In this document: one piece after another, positions 16,083 to 24,238 of the stretch
Numbering within the stretch: position 1 is the first letter of the stretch
How the letters are laid out: each line of letters begins with the position of its first letter
Origin: Scybalocola_A sp900557175
Lineage (GTDB): Bacteria; Bacillota; Clostridia; Lachnospirales; Lachnospiraceae
Reading direction: 5' to 3'
DNA: 32,248 bases
Assembly (NCBI GenBank): GCA_937890745.1
Contig: CALADH010000082.1
Span: 1 to 32,248 of the forward strand
Notes under the pieces: generated by a model
The model's database searches: none
Told to the model about the DNA's origin: nothing
What the model saw: the letters and a program-made list of their open reading frames with translations, nothing else
Made by a program: the position numbers and the translations under genes

Positions 16083-17432
16083 TTATAATCTTTCAGCAAG
16101 CTTTGCAGCTAATTCTTCAAAACCCGGTTTGCCAAGAAGGGCAAACATATTTTTCTTGTAGCTTTCAACGCCAGGCTGATCAAATGGATTAATTCCAAGT
16201 ACGTAACCGCTGACGCCACAGGCAAACTCATATGTGTAGAACAATTCGCCAAGGCTGAATGCATCCTGCTGAGGAATCACAAACTTAAGGTTTGGCACAT
16301 CACCGTCAGAATGTGCAATTGCTGTACCATTCATCGCACTCTTATTAATGAAGTCAACTGTCTTTCCTGCAAGATAATTAAGGCCGTCTAAGTCAACTTC
16401 CTCTTTCTGAAGTGTAATATCTTCTGTCGGCTTTTCAACCTCCAGCACTGTCTCAAACATCATTCTTGTGCCGTCCTGAATGAACTGCCCCATAGAGTGT
16501 AAATCCGCTGTCAGCGTCACGCTTGCAGGGAATAAGCCTCTGCCGTCCTTGCCCTCACTCTCACCAAAGAGCTGTTTCCACCATTCACCGACATAGAGCA
16601 ATGATGGCTCATAGCTTGCTGTAATCTCTACGGATTTACCTTTTCTCAATAAAATATTTCTTATTGCCGCATATAAAAGCGCATCATTTTCTTCAAAATC
16701 ATTCTCAAGTGCACGTTTTCTTGCTGCTGCCGCACCTTCCATCAGCTTGTCAATATCTGCGCCGCTGACTGCAATCGGAAGTAAACCAACCGCTGTAAGT
16801 ACTGAAAAACGTCCGCCGACATCATCAGGAATAACAAAACTTTCATAGCCTTCTTCATTGGCAAGATTCTTAAGTGCACCTCTTGCTTTGTCTGTTGTAC
16901 AATAAATTCTCTTTCCGGCTTCTTCCTTACCATATTTACTTTCAAGCATTTCCTTAAACACTCTGAAAGCAACTGCAGGCTCTGTCGTTGTACCTGACTT
17001 TGAAATCATATTAATTGAGAAATCTCTGTCACCGATGACATCCATTAAACCTTTAATATATGTGCTGCTTAAATTGTTGCCGACAAAATAAATCTCCGGC
17101 GCTTTTCTGATTTTCTTAGAAACCATGTTAAAAAAGTTATGTCCTAAAAATTCAATCGCTGCTCTCGCACCGAGATAGGAACCACCAATTCCGATAACGA
17201 GTAAAACATCAGAATCATTTCTGATTTTTTCGGCAGCCTTTTTAATTCTGTCAAATTCCTCTTTATCATAATCTACGGGAAGGTCAATCCAACCCAAAAA
17301 ATCGTTTCCTGCACCTGTTCTTGATACAAGTTCTTCCTTTGCATCAAGGACTAATTTTTTCATGTTTGCAACTTCATGGTCTTTAATAAAGGCTGTTGCT
17401 TTTGAATAATCAAATGTTACCTTACCTGACAT
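16083..17432 (-). CDS. pgi: Glucose-6-phosphate isomerase
   Basis: 449 residues, the usual length of the short bacterial type. It interconverts glucose 6-phosphate and fructose 6-phosphate in the cytoplasm, a step of glycolysis and gluconeogenesis. Visible motifs are the sugar-phosphate loop MISKSGTTTEPA, DVGGRFSVLTAVGLLP, and GESEGKDGRGLFP with SVTLTADLHSMGQFIQDG around the active-site Glu and His. The C-terminal Lys region is VESYKKNMFALLG. The ATG at 17432 is chosen because GGAGG lies 8 bases upstream; an in-frame GTG at 17441 overlaps that site. The gene is monocistronic. Confidence 0.97.
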   Translation of the reverse strand: MSGKVTFDYSKATAFIKDHEVANMKKLVLDAKEELVSRTGAGNDFLGWIDLPVDYDKEEFDRIKKAAEKIRNDSDVLLVIGIGGSYLGARAAIEFLGHNFFNMVSKKIRKAPEIYFVGNNLSSTYIKGLMDVIGDRDFSINMISKSGTTTEPAVAFRVFKEMLESKYGKEEAGKRIYCTTDKARGALKNLANEEGYESFVIPDDVGGRFSVLTAVGLLPIAVSGADIDKLMEGAAAARKRALENDFEENDALLYAAIRNILLRKGKSVEITASYEPSLLYVGEWWKQLFGESEGKDGRGLFPASVTLTADLHSMGQFIQDGTRMMFETVLEVEKPTEDITLQKEEVDLDGLNYLAGKTVDFINKSAMNGTAIAHSDGDVPNLKFVIPQQDAFSLGELFYTYEFACGVSGYVLGINPFDQPGVESYKKNMFALLGKPGFEELAAKLAERL

Positions 17433-17477
17433 GATGTGCACCTCCGCTAATCTTCAGAATTATTATTATCACTCTGT

Positions 17478-17506
17478 ATGATAGCAGATTTTTATTTTTT
17501 TATCAA
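17478..17506 (-). promoter_or_regulatory. Promoter of pgi
   Basis: On the minus strand TTGATA (17506-17501), a 17-base spacer and TATCAT (17483-17478), preceded by TGC, form a good vegetative promoter about 45 bases before the pgi ATG. Confidence 0.75.
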
Positions 17507-18397
17507 CTAATTTAAAAATTCTTTTAGAATATCCTCGACAACACGGGCATCAATTTCCTCCGGGCCAAAGCCATCAGCCAGCTGTAATGCAGCCTTTGTA
17601 TACACACTCTCATCTGTACTTTTCGCCTGTTTCTTTTTTTTGCATGCTGCCGCGGCCGCCTGTCGCTCACCGGCGCTTTTGCTTTTCCATGAATGATCCG
17701 TCCTTTCACGCAAGGACAGTCTTTCTGCAGACGGTTCCTCTGAAACACGGCTTTGTGCATATGCCGCGGCCTGTGACGGCTTTTCAAACACATCTGATTT
17801 ATTCCTGTGCACATGTCCCTCCGTCGCTTCTGTACTCTGTCCTTCATCACTTTCCTGCTGATGTCTTTTAAGTACATGACCATATTCAATCTTATTTTTA
17901 AGAAAATTTTGAAGATTATCTTCCATCTGTGCACAAAAAATCTTCTGCTTGTCGCTGAAACTATAGAGCTTATACTGAATTGCAAGTATCGAGGCAACCA
18001 TAAGTCCAAAAACTGTCATCGAAAGCATCGCCCTGAATCTGGTTCCGGCACTCAAACCATAAAGAATATTTCCAAAGCTTACAGCAATCACAGCACCCAT
18101 TGCTAAAAGCCCCGCTTTGCTCCATGCAATCAATGTCATTGGTCCCAGCTTATATCTGTACAAGTACCGTCTGACCATCGCCTGCTCATCATTTGCCTTC
18201 ATGCCGAGCGTATAATAGCTGGAATACTTTAACTTTATGTATTTAATCAGGCGATGCTGGGAATTTTCCATCCCATCAGCCTCTTTAATCAATCTTTTGT
18301 AAGTTCTGTTTGCCAACGCAGCTGCCGCCGCGCCCATCACACCTACAGCGCAGAAAAAATAAAATATCATGCCCTGTTCCATCATCCATTCCCTCAT
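17507..18397 (-). CDS. Unrecognised membrane protein with long polar tail
   Basis: 296 residues from the ATG at 18397, which has AAGGAG 7 bases upstream; the frame stays open further back to 18457 without a better site. There is one membrane segment near the N-terminus (about 9-28) and a pair at about 92-135. Between them is a basic cytoplasmic stretch of about 60 residues. The C-terminal 150 residues are polar, rich in Lys, Ser, Ala and Glu, and look disordered (for example QAAAAACKKKKQAKS). They end in a short acidic helix (GPEEIDARVVEDILKEFL). I do not recognise a family. Its stop codon lies within the pgi -35 region, so the two genes are very close. Confidence 0.7.
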   Translation of the reverse strand: MREWMMEQGMIFYFFCAVGVMGAAAAALANRTYKRLIKEADGMENSQHRLIKYIKLKYSSYYTLGMKANDEQAMVRRYLYRYKLGPMTLIAWSKAGLLAMGAVIAVSFGNILYGLSAGTRFRAMLSMTVFGLMVASILAIQYKLYSFSDKQKIFCAQMEDNLQNFLKNKIEYGHVLKRHQQESDEGQSTEATEGHVHRNKSDVFEKPSQAAAYAQSRVSEEPSAERLSLRERTDHSWKSKSAGERQAAAAACKKKKQAKSTDESVYTKAALQLADGFGPEEIDARVVEDILKEFLN

Positions 18398-18503
18398 AGA
18401 AATTCTCCTTCCAATCATTGTTGGGAATATTATACAACGGGACACTTGAAAATTCACTTATCATCGTTCGACAGACTGCGCGCCAGCCCGCACTTTATTA
18501 TGG

Positions 18504-18534
18504 AAAAACAGACGTTTTATGAGCATCCGTTTTT
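18504..18534 (-). terminator. Hairpin overlapping the mtnN stop codon
   Basis: On the minus strand AAAAACGGATG (18534-18524) pairs with CGTCTGTTTTT (18514-18504) over 11 positions, two of them G-U, around a 9-base loop. The T-run is inside the descending arm and is followed by CCATAA. The stem begins in the stop codon of mtnN. It is a likely terminator, though somewhat weak. Confidence 0.55.
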
Positions 18535-19231
18535 AAATTTCATTTAAAAGCACATCCATCAGACGCACAGTATGTTCCACAGCCTTTGCCTCAAATGCGC
18601 TGTAATCTTCTGTCGCACTTCCGTCTGCTTTATCTGAAATTGCACGGATGACAAGATACGGAATATGGTTTAAATACGCTGCCTGTGCAATTGCTGCACC
18701 CTCCATCTCTGTACAATAGCCTTTAAACAAATCCCAAAGTTCTTTTTTCTTAGCATTATCAGATACAAAGCAATCACCGCTGATAACTCTGCCCTCATAC
18801 ACTGAAATATCCGGATTCACACTGCGGCATATATCTGCAGCCATCTTTCTTAACTTCTCATCCGCACAAAATACAGATGTATCCATCTGAGGAATAACAC
18901 CCTTTTCATAACCGAAACCTGTGGCGTCCATATCATGCTGAAGCGCATCTGTCGCCAAAACAATATCTCCGATATTGATACTTGTGTAAAGTCCGCCCGC
19001 AATACCAGTATTTATCACCATTTGAACATTGTAGCAGTCAACAAGAATCTGCGTACATATAGCGGCATTGACTTTACCGATGCCGCTTCGTACAATAACA
19101 ACATCGTTGCTGCCGTAAGTACCCTCGCAAAATTCCATTCCGGCTTTTATCTGAACTGAATTGATTTCCATTCTTTCTTTAAGCTGCTCAACCTCAATTT
19201 CCATCGCACCTATAATTCCTATACGGTTCAT
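18533..19231 (-). CDS. mtnN: 5'-methylthioadenosine/S-adenosylhomocysteine nucleosidase
   Basis: 232 residues, typical for the family. It cleaves adenine from methylthioadenosine and S-adenosylhomocysteine, feeding methionine salvage and the activated methyl cycle (it supplies the LuxS substrate). Visible motifs are GIIGAMEIEVEQL with the catalytic Glu, GIAGGL, ISGDCFVSD, the ribose-binding EMEGAAIAQAA and the catalytic Asp in RAISDKADGSA. The ATG at 19231 is preferred because GAGG lies 7 bases upstream; another ATG two codons earlier is nearly on top of that site. The gene is monocistronic and points away from the TSCPD gene. Confidence 0.96.
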   Translation of the reverse strand: MNRIGIIGAMEIEVEQLKERMEINSVQIKAGMEFCEGTYGSNDVVIVRSGIGKVNAAICTQILVDCYNVQMVINTGIAGGLYTSINIGDIVLATDALQHDMDATGFGYEKGVIPQMDTSVFCADEKLRKMAADICRSVNPDISVYEGRVISGDCFVSDNAKKKELWDLFKGYCTEMEGAAIAQAAYLNHIPYLVIRAISDKADGSATEDYSAFEAKAVEHTVRLMDVLLNEI

Positions 19232-19342
19232 TTTCATACCTCGCTTACCATTAAATTTATTTTCGTATACGCCTATCTTACCATGTTTTATCCGCTATGA
19301 ATACAATTTTTTCATGAATGTGTGGCAATTCTCATATACTTT

Positions 19343-19351
19343 TGCTATAAT
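19343..19351 (+). promoter_or_regulatory. Extended -10 promoter before the TSCPD-murG-HIT genes
   Basis: TG-C-TATAAT (19343-19351) is a consensus extended -10 element about 60 bases before the TSCPD start. The region 17 bases upstream has no clear -35 box. Confidence 0.6.
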
Positions 19352-19412
19352 AACATACATATGCATAAGGCTGTCCCGGCCTTAATGAATTTACTGAAAA
19401 GAGGTATAACTT

Positions 19413-19661
19413 ATGATGAGACATATGAATAAAGGAACTTGTTCTTCTGCAATTAATTTCGACGTAGAAAATGATATTATCACAAGCTGTGAATTTATCG
19501 GCGGCTGCGACGGAAATACAAAAGGACTTTCAAAGTTAGTTGTCGGACGTCCTGTCGATGAAATTATCAATCTTCTTGAAGGCGTGGACTGCCGCGGACG
19601 CGGTACATCCTGTCCTGATCAGCTCGCCAAAGCCTTAAAGGAATATAAACAGCAAAACTAA
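19413..19661 (+). CDS. TSCPD-domain protein, TIGR03905 type
   Basis: 82 residues covering one small domain. It has the pattern GTCSSAINFDVENDIITSC near the start, GGCDGNTKGL in the middle and the name-giving RGRGTSCPDQLAKAL at the end, with four or five Cys that could bind a metal. TSCPD domains also occur in some ribonucleotide reductases, but the function of these short proteins is not known. GAGG lies 11 bases before the ATG. The gene is 19 bases upstream of murG and probably shares its transcript. Confidence 0.88.
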   Translation: MMRHMNKGTCSSAINFDVENDIITSCEFIGGCDGNTKGLSKLVVGRPVDEIINLLEGVDCRGRGTSCPDQLAKALKEYKQQN

Positions 19662-19680
19662 TGGATTGGAGGCAGTCATT

Positions 19681-20760
19681 ATGAAAAAAATCATTCTGAC
19701 AGGCGGCGGTACTGCCGGACATGTCACACCCAACATTGCCCTGCTGCCTGCTTTAAAAGAAAGAGGCTACGAAATCCACTATATCGGTTCAAAGGACGGC
19801 ATTGAAAAAAAGCTGGTTGAAGCACTTTCAATTCCTTACTATCCGATATCTTCCGGTAAATTAAGACGCTATTTTGACTGGAAAAATTTTACAGATCCGT
19901 TCAGAGTCATCAAAGGTTTTTCCGATGCAAAAAAACTAATCAAAAAAATTCAGCCCGATGTGATTTTTTCAAAAGGCGGTTTTGTCACTGTACCTGTTGT
20001 TAAAGCAGCAAAAAAATGTCACGTTCCGGCAATTATTCACGAATCCGATATGACACCCGGACTTGCAAACAGACTTTGCATCAAATCAGCTTATAAGGTA
20101 TGCTGCAATTTTCCTGAAACTGTATCTCACCTGCCTGAAGGCAAAGCTGTTTTATCAGGCTCTCCGATTCGCCGCGAACTCTTTGAGGGCAATGTCAGAA
20201 AAGGACTGGATTTTTGTGGGTTTACTGATACCAAACCTGTTCTTTTAATTATGGGCGGAAGCCTTGGTTCCCGTGTTATTAACGAAGCAGTGCGTGCACT
20301 TTTGCCACAGCTTCTAAAAACATGGCAGATTATTCATCTGTGCGGCAAGGGCAATCTCGACGAAAGTCTTAAAAAATGTGATGGCTACCGGCAATTTGAA
20401 TATATCCAAAAGGAACTGCCTGATTTATTTGCAGCCTCCCAGCTCGTCGTTTCCCGTGCCGGAGCCAATGCTATATGCGAGCTCCTTGCACTGAAAAAGC
20501 CGGCCATTCTTATTCCGCTTTCAGCAGCAGCAAGCCGCGGAGACCAGATACTCAATGCAAAATCTTTTGAAAAACAAGGCTTTTCCTATCTTCTTGAAGA
20601 AGAAAATGTCACAGACGAAAGTCTTTTAAAAGCCATCCAGACAGTCTATGACAACCGCAGCAGCTATATTGAAGCAATGTCTAAAAGCCAGACAAATGAT
20701 GCCATCAAAATTATTGCTGACCTTATTGATGAGGCAGCATCACAAAGGAGGTCCTCTTAA
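19681..20760 (+). CDS. murG: UDP-GlcNAc:lipid I N-acetylglucosaminyltransferase MurG
   Basis: 359 residues. It transfers GlcNAc from UDP-GlcNAc to lipid I on the inner membrane face, giving lipid II for peptidoglycan. The N-terminal donor/acceptor loop TGGGTAGHVTPN is intact. IHESDMTPGLANR, MGGSLGSRVINEAV and VSRAGANAICELLALKKPAILIPL (UDP-GlcNAc site) follow. GGAGG lies 8 bases before the ATG at 19681; an in-frame TTG at 19666 falls before the site and is rejected. The gene is outside a division/cell-wall cluster, between a TSCPD and a HIT gene. The TAA is immediately followed by the ATG of the HIT gene. Confidence 0.93.
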   Translation: MKKIILTGGGTAGHVTPNIALLPALKERGYEIHYIGSKDGIEKKLVEALSIPYYPISSGKLRRYFDWKNFTDPFRVIKGFSDAKKLIKKIQPDVIFSKGGFVTVPVVKAAKKCHVPAIIHESDMTPGLANRLCIKSAYKVCCNFPETVSHLPEGKAVLSGSPIRRELFEGNVRKGLDFCGFTDTKPVLLIMGGSLGSRVINEAVRALLPQLLKTWQIIHLCGKGNLDESLKKCDGYRQFEYIQKELPDLFAASQLVVSRAGANAICELLALKKPAILIPLSAAASRGDQILNAKSFEKQGFSYLLEEENVTDESLLKAIQTVYDNRSSYIEAMSKSQTNDAIKIIADLIDEAASQRRSS

Positions 20761-21177
20761 ATGAGTGATTGTATTTTCTGTAAAATCGCAGCCGGTGAAA
20801 TTCCTTCATCAACAATTTACGAAGATGAAGATTTCCGTGTTATTTTGGACTTAGGTCCCGCGACAAAGGGGCACGCACTTATCCTGCCGAAAAAACATTT
20901 CAGAAATATTTTTGAAATGGATGATGAAACAGCCGCAAAAGTTTTTGTTCTTGCAAAAAAGTTAGCCTGTGCCATGAAGGAAACACTTCACTGCGACGGT
21001 CTGAATGTTGTTCAGAACAATGAAGAAATTGCCGGACAGACTGTTTTTCATTTTCATATGCACATCATTCCAAGATACGAAAATGACGGACAGCACATTC
21101 TCTGGCAGCCAAATCAGAGTTCACCCGAAGAACTTTCTGTCATTGCAAAACAAATTTCCAGCTTTTTCGTCGAATGA
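20761..21177 (+). CDS. HIT-family nucleotide hydrolase/transferase
   Basis: 138 residues. It has CIFCKIAAGEIPSS at the N-terminus, as in HinT-like proteins, and the histidine triad HFHMHIIPR (His97, His99, His101, with His99 the expected nucleophile). Such proteins hydrolyse nucleoside phosphoramidates or dinucleoside polyphosphates. The ATG directly follows the murG stop. AAAGGAGG lies inside the end of murG, so translation is coupled. Confidence 0.94.
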   Translation: MSDCIFCKIAAGEIPSSTIYEDEDFRVILDLGPATKGHALILPKKHFRNIFEMDDETAAKVFVLAKKLACAMKETLHCDGLNVVQNNEEIAGQTVFHFHMHIIPRYENDGQHILWQPNQSSPEELSVIAKQISSFFVE

Positions 21178-21223
21178 ACGCATTAAAGGTCGAACTTGCG
21201 CCATATTTGGCGAACGAATATAT

Positions 21224-21252
21224 TTGAACTTTCCCTCCTTTTTTGATAAATT
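21224..21252 (+). promoter_or_regulatory. Possible promoter of the soluble kinase gene
   Basis: TTGAAC (21224-21229), a 17-base spacer and TAAATT (21247-21252) with TGA before it form a moderate promoter. A small CGCCA-TATT-TGGCG hairpin lies upstream without a T-run, so it is not a clear terminator for the HIT gene. Confidence 0.45.
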
Positions 21253-21281
21253 TATTTTATTGAATATTAGGAGGGATTTTT

Positions 21282-21986
21282 ATGTTAAAACAAACAAAAC
21301 AACTATGTGGGGATCTAAATTATTCATTTTCACTATCGCGAATTTCACACGAGATCAGAAATCCACTGACATTAATCTACAGTACAGCCCAGCTTCTTGC
21401 AACAAAGCATCCGTCGCTTACTGAAGATAATCTGTGGCATCAGCTCATCAGTGATATCAATTATCTCAATGATCTGACAGCATCCATTTCCATATATAAC
21501 AAGAGCCAGCAGCTTTCGCCCAAAATGACGGATATTACACAGCTTCTGACAGAAGTCACGGAAAATTACCGGCCGCTTGCCGAAAAATCCAAAAAAAGAC
21601 TTATCCTTTCAATACGAAATACGCTGAAACCTATTTTATGTGATCCGGTAAAGCTAAAGCAATGTCTTGTGAATCTTATAAAAAACAGTCTTGAAGCAAC
21701 ATCCTCAGGCGATACGATTCATGTTACTGCTTTTTCCAACGCTATGTATATTCAACTTGTCATCAGCGATAACGGTCACGGTATCGATAAAAATAAACAA
21801 AGTCATATATTTGAACCTTTTGCCACATATAAAAAAGACGGCACCGGCCTCGGACTTCCGATTACAAAACAAATTATTGAAGCACACAACGGTTCTATCC
21901 GAGTGTTTTCACGGCTGGATGAAGGAACATCTTTTATTATTGCCTTACCTTTAAATCAACAGAAAAAGGAATATTCGCAATCTTAA
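21282..21986 (+). CDS. Soluble histidine kinase lacking a sensor domain
   Basis: 234 residues, only a kinase core. It has an H-box SRISHEIRNPLTLI (His23) almost at the N-terminus, N-box KQCLVNLIKNSLEA, G1 ISDNGHGID, F-box IFEPFATYKKDG, and G2 GTGLGLPITKQI. No membrane segment or PAS domain is present, so the input must come from a partner protein or from within the cytoplasm. The core resembles NtrB/sporulation-kinase-type HisKA enzymes. No response regulator is adjacent. AGGAGGG lies 6 bases before the ATG. Its last 50 bases overlap, tail to tail, with the end of the FHA gene on the other strand. Confidence 0.9.
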   Translation: MLKQTKQLCGDLNYSFSLSRISHEIRNPLTLIYSTAQLLATKHPSLTEDNLWHQLISDINYLNDLTASISIYNKSQQLSPKMTDITQLLTEVTENYRPLAEKSKKRLILSIRNTLKPILCDPVKLKQCLVNLIKNSLEATSSGDTIHVTAFSNAMYIQLVISDNGHGIDKNKQSHIFEPFATYKKDGTGLGLPITKQIIEAHNGSIRVFSRLDEGTSFIIALPLNQQKKEYSQS

Positions 21987-23277
21987 GCATATCTGACTGT
22001 TTTATCTCATAAGCTACACCCGAATCAAGCTTACTCCCATTTAACCATGTACCATTTGTAGAGGACAGGTCAATCACCTCATATTGCCTGCCCTCTTTTC
22101 TAATCTCTATGTGACGGCGGCTCACAACATTATCACTTAAATGATAATTGACAGCTTCATACTGCGTTCCGATAATAAATGGTGTCGTTGTCACATAAAT
22201 AACATCTTGTTCAAAGCAATCACCACCTGCTCTTTTAAGCACAAGTATATCCTCTGTCATATTCGGTGCAAGAAGTGTCGTTTCACCGTGCCCCATCCTG
22301 CTATAGTCCGGTCGCTGGCTATCCTGCCAAAACTCTCCCTCATCATTGTCTTTTATATTTTTACGCCGCTCATCTATGAAAGTTCTCACTCCCTTTAGTC
22401 CAAATACAAGAGCCCCGGCAAAAAAGACAACCGGAATAACCCATGACTGAAAATATATCCCTGTCAACTGATAAACGAGATAAATACCGGCATCCTTTAA
22501 TACAATCCCGCCCAATGACATGACTACAGCCACAACAAAATACAAGAAAATTTTTCCCTTCTCCGAATCTTCTTCCACCTGATATTTTTTTGTATCTTCC
22601 GCCGTCACAAATGTTATCATTTCCCGCTGCTGTGTTGTCTTTTGCTGTGTTGTGTTTTCCTCCGGCAACTCTTTAGATTTTATCCGCTGCTGTACTGGTT
22701 CCATGTCCTTTTGCCTCTCATCACCTTTGATGACACTGCCGGCATCTTCAAGCTTTTCAAGCGCTGCAGCTGCACTGCCACTTTCTGAAAGGCATTTATA
22801 AAAACCGTAAACAAACATCACTGTATCTTTCTGACTATGATCAAGATGTTTCATAAACCATGACAGCAAATCTTTTAACTGCATCTTAAAGTCTTTTTCA
22901 TACCCCGGAATATAAGCAAGCAAAAAATATGTATCATCGTTCATTTTATAAATTCCCTCCGGTTCAAGCCATAAGCTTTCCGGCTGCAAAAGATAATTAT
23001 CAAGAATACTAAGCATTGTTCGTATACGCTCAAATAACTGTAAAATGAAACTGTAATCAAATTCTTTACTTTCTTTCATATTTTCCAACGATAACTTACG
23101 TCCAATATCATAATAGTATTTACACTGATTGCCCGTATATTCCATTTTCATTCGGAGCAGTCCCGGAATTTCTTTATTATGGAGCAGCTGTTCTTCAAAC
23201 ACTGTCGTTTGAAACTCCGTCGGTTTATCTACAACCATATATTCATGATAAACATCCTTATAAAATCCCACCTCCAC
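21937..23277 (-). CDS. DUF6382-FHA membrane protein, end of Tad operon
   Basis: 446 residues. The N-terminal 180 residues match the DUF6382 type (aromatic-rich, found at the head of FHA proteins in Clostridia). A polar Gln/Thr-rich linker, two membrane segments (about 243-262 and 270-296) and a cytoplasmic linker follow. The C-terminal FHA domain (about 366-445) has the phosphothreonine-binding SRRHIE and STNGTWLNG motifs. FHA domains read Ser/Thr phosphorylation, so this protein may link a kinase to the Tad machine. The start is a GTG with GAGG 10 bases upstream. It is the last gene of the Tad cluster, 23 bases after a TadE gene. Confidence 0.82.
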   Translation of the reverse strand: MEVGFYKDVYHEYMVVDKPTEFQTTVFEEQLLHNKEIPGLLRMKMEYTGNQCKYYYDIGRKLSLENMKESKEFDYSFILQLFERIRTMLSILDNYLLQPESLWLEPEGIYKMNDDTYFLLAYIPGYEKDFKMQLKDLLSWFMKHLDHSQKDTVMFVYGFYKCLSESGSAAAALEKLEDAGSVIKGDERQKDMEPVQQRIKSKELPEENTTQQKTTQQREMITFVTAEDTKKYQVEEDSEKGKIFLYFVVAVVMSLGGIVLKDAGIYLVYQLTGIYFQSWVIPVVFFAGALVFGLKGVRTFIDERRKNIKDNDEGEFWQDSQRPDYSRMGHGETTLLAPNMTEDILVLKRAGGDCFEQDVIYVTTTPFIIGTQYEAVNYHLSDNVVSRRHIEIRKEGRQYEVIDLSSTNGTWLNGSKLDSGVAYEIKQSDMLKIANIPFSVDLKVRQ

Positions 23278-23300
23278 AGAATCACTTCCTCATATATTTT

Positions 23301-23810
23301 TTAATGTTTCTGCCACAAATACTTGATGGCATCCGGCATGGATTCGTTGGCACTTACCTCAAATGAAGCTTCATGAAAGCCAAAAATCTGAAGTGAAAAC
23401 GGCATACTGCCATGAATTGTCACTTTACATTGCATCTGTCCGGCAAGCGCCTGAAACCTGCATACAATATCAATATCCTGAACACGGCTCATTAACATTT
23501 TATCGTCAAGTTCTCTGCATCCCCTCGTGCTGATATAGTTCTTTTGTACCTCTAAATAATCATCCCATTGCTCCGTCAGCGGATTTGCCGTTTCTTTTTC
23601 ATAATCGACAAGCTTTGTTTCTAAATTTATATTCTTAAGACATCCTTTCATCAAATGATTGGCCATTAATACTGTATAATTTTGCGCCTGAATACAGTCA
23701 TGCATATAAAAAGCACTATAAATGACAAATGCATATGCAAACAACACTATAGGAATAATAAATGATGCCTCAACCGTCAGGCTTCCGACGGCATGCATTC
23801 TTTTTTTCAT
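23301..23810 (-). CDS. TadE-like pseudopilin
   Basis: 169 residues from the ATG at 23810, which has GGAGG 9 bases upstream; the frame is open back to 23849. A short basic leader, MKKRMHAVGS, is followed by LTVEASFIIPIVLFAYAF. That Glu at +5 of a hydrophobic helix is the hallmark of TadE/type IV pilin-like N-termini cut by A24 peptidases. The rest is an extracytoplasmic domain of about 130 residues. The ATG overlaps the end of the peptidase gene by 4 bases. TadE-like proteins are minor pilins needed for Tad pilus assembly. Confidence 0.82.
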   Translation of the reverse strand: MKKRMHAVGSLTVEASFIIPIVLFAYAFVIYSAFYMHDCIQAQNYTVLMANHLMKGCLKNINLETKLVDYEKETANPLTEQWDDYLEVQKNYISTRGCRELDDKMLMSRVQDIDIVCRFQALAGQMQCKVTIHGSMPFSLQIFGFHEASFEVSANESMPDAIKYLWQKH

Positions 23811-24238
23811 AAAATAACACCTCCGGCCGCATAAGCTGCCAGCAGCCACGGAACATAAGGTATTGACGTCTTTTTCCCAGCCTTTTTTGTAACAACAAGT
23901 ACAAGTGATACTACAGACAGCATTAAAAAGCTAAAACATATTGTCTGAATACCTTTTGAAAATCCAAGACACATCATTGCCATACCAATTGCATAACCAT
24001 CCCCACGTCCCACACCTTCTGCAATTAATGACACACCAATAAACAGCATGCCTGTAACAATACATATAATAATATCTGCCATCGGCTCTTTCATTAAGAT
24101 TCGCACAGTCAGTGCCATTCCCCACACAGCACCGGCCCCTAAAATATTAATTTTTTTATACTTTATATCCTGCACTGCCAAAGCAGCAGTCGCTGCCATT
24201 CCTAAAATATAGAGTATCTTCATAAGCACTTCCCCCAT
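23807..24238 (-). CDS. A24 prepilin peptidase (second copy)
   Basis: 143 residues from the ATG at 24238. Membrane-embedded aspartyl protease with both expected Asp: Asp24 in AVQDIKYKKI and Asp80 in the GRGD motif (EGVGRGDGYAIG). About five membrane segments. It would cut the leader of the Flp pilin and the TadE-like proteins. The ATG overlaps the stop of the preceding gene as TGATG, with AGGTG 6 bases upstream. Another ATG at 24223, with GGGGA before it, is almost as good. This protein keeps the canonical G-x-GD motif, unlike the first peptidase at 31187. Confidence 0.82.
   Translation of the reverse strand: MGEVLMKILYILGMAATAALAVQDIKYKKINILGAGAVWGMALTVRILMKEPMADIIICIVTGMLFIGVSLIAEGVGRGDGYAIGMAMMCLGFSKGIQTICFSFLMLSVVSLVLVVTKKAGKKTSIPYVPWLLAAYAAGGVIL

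Noticed and set aside
18458..18503. Possible repeat or recombination site around GTTCGACAGACTGCGCGCC
   Set aside because: Only a single copy is seen, without flanking symmetry; part of the word resembles a stretch at 14285-14293 but too briefly to support a family.
21178..21223. CGCCA-TATT-TGGCG hairpin after the HIT gene as a terminator
   Set aside because: The stem is only 5 bp and no T-run follows, so termination is not supported.
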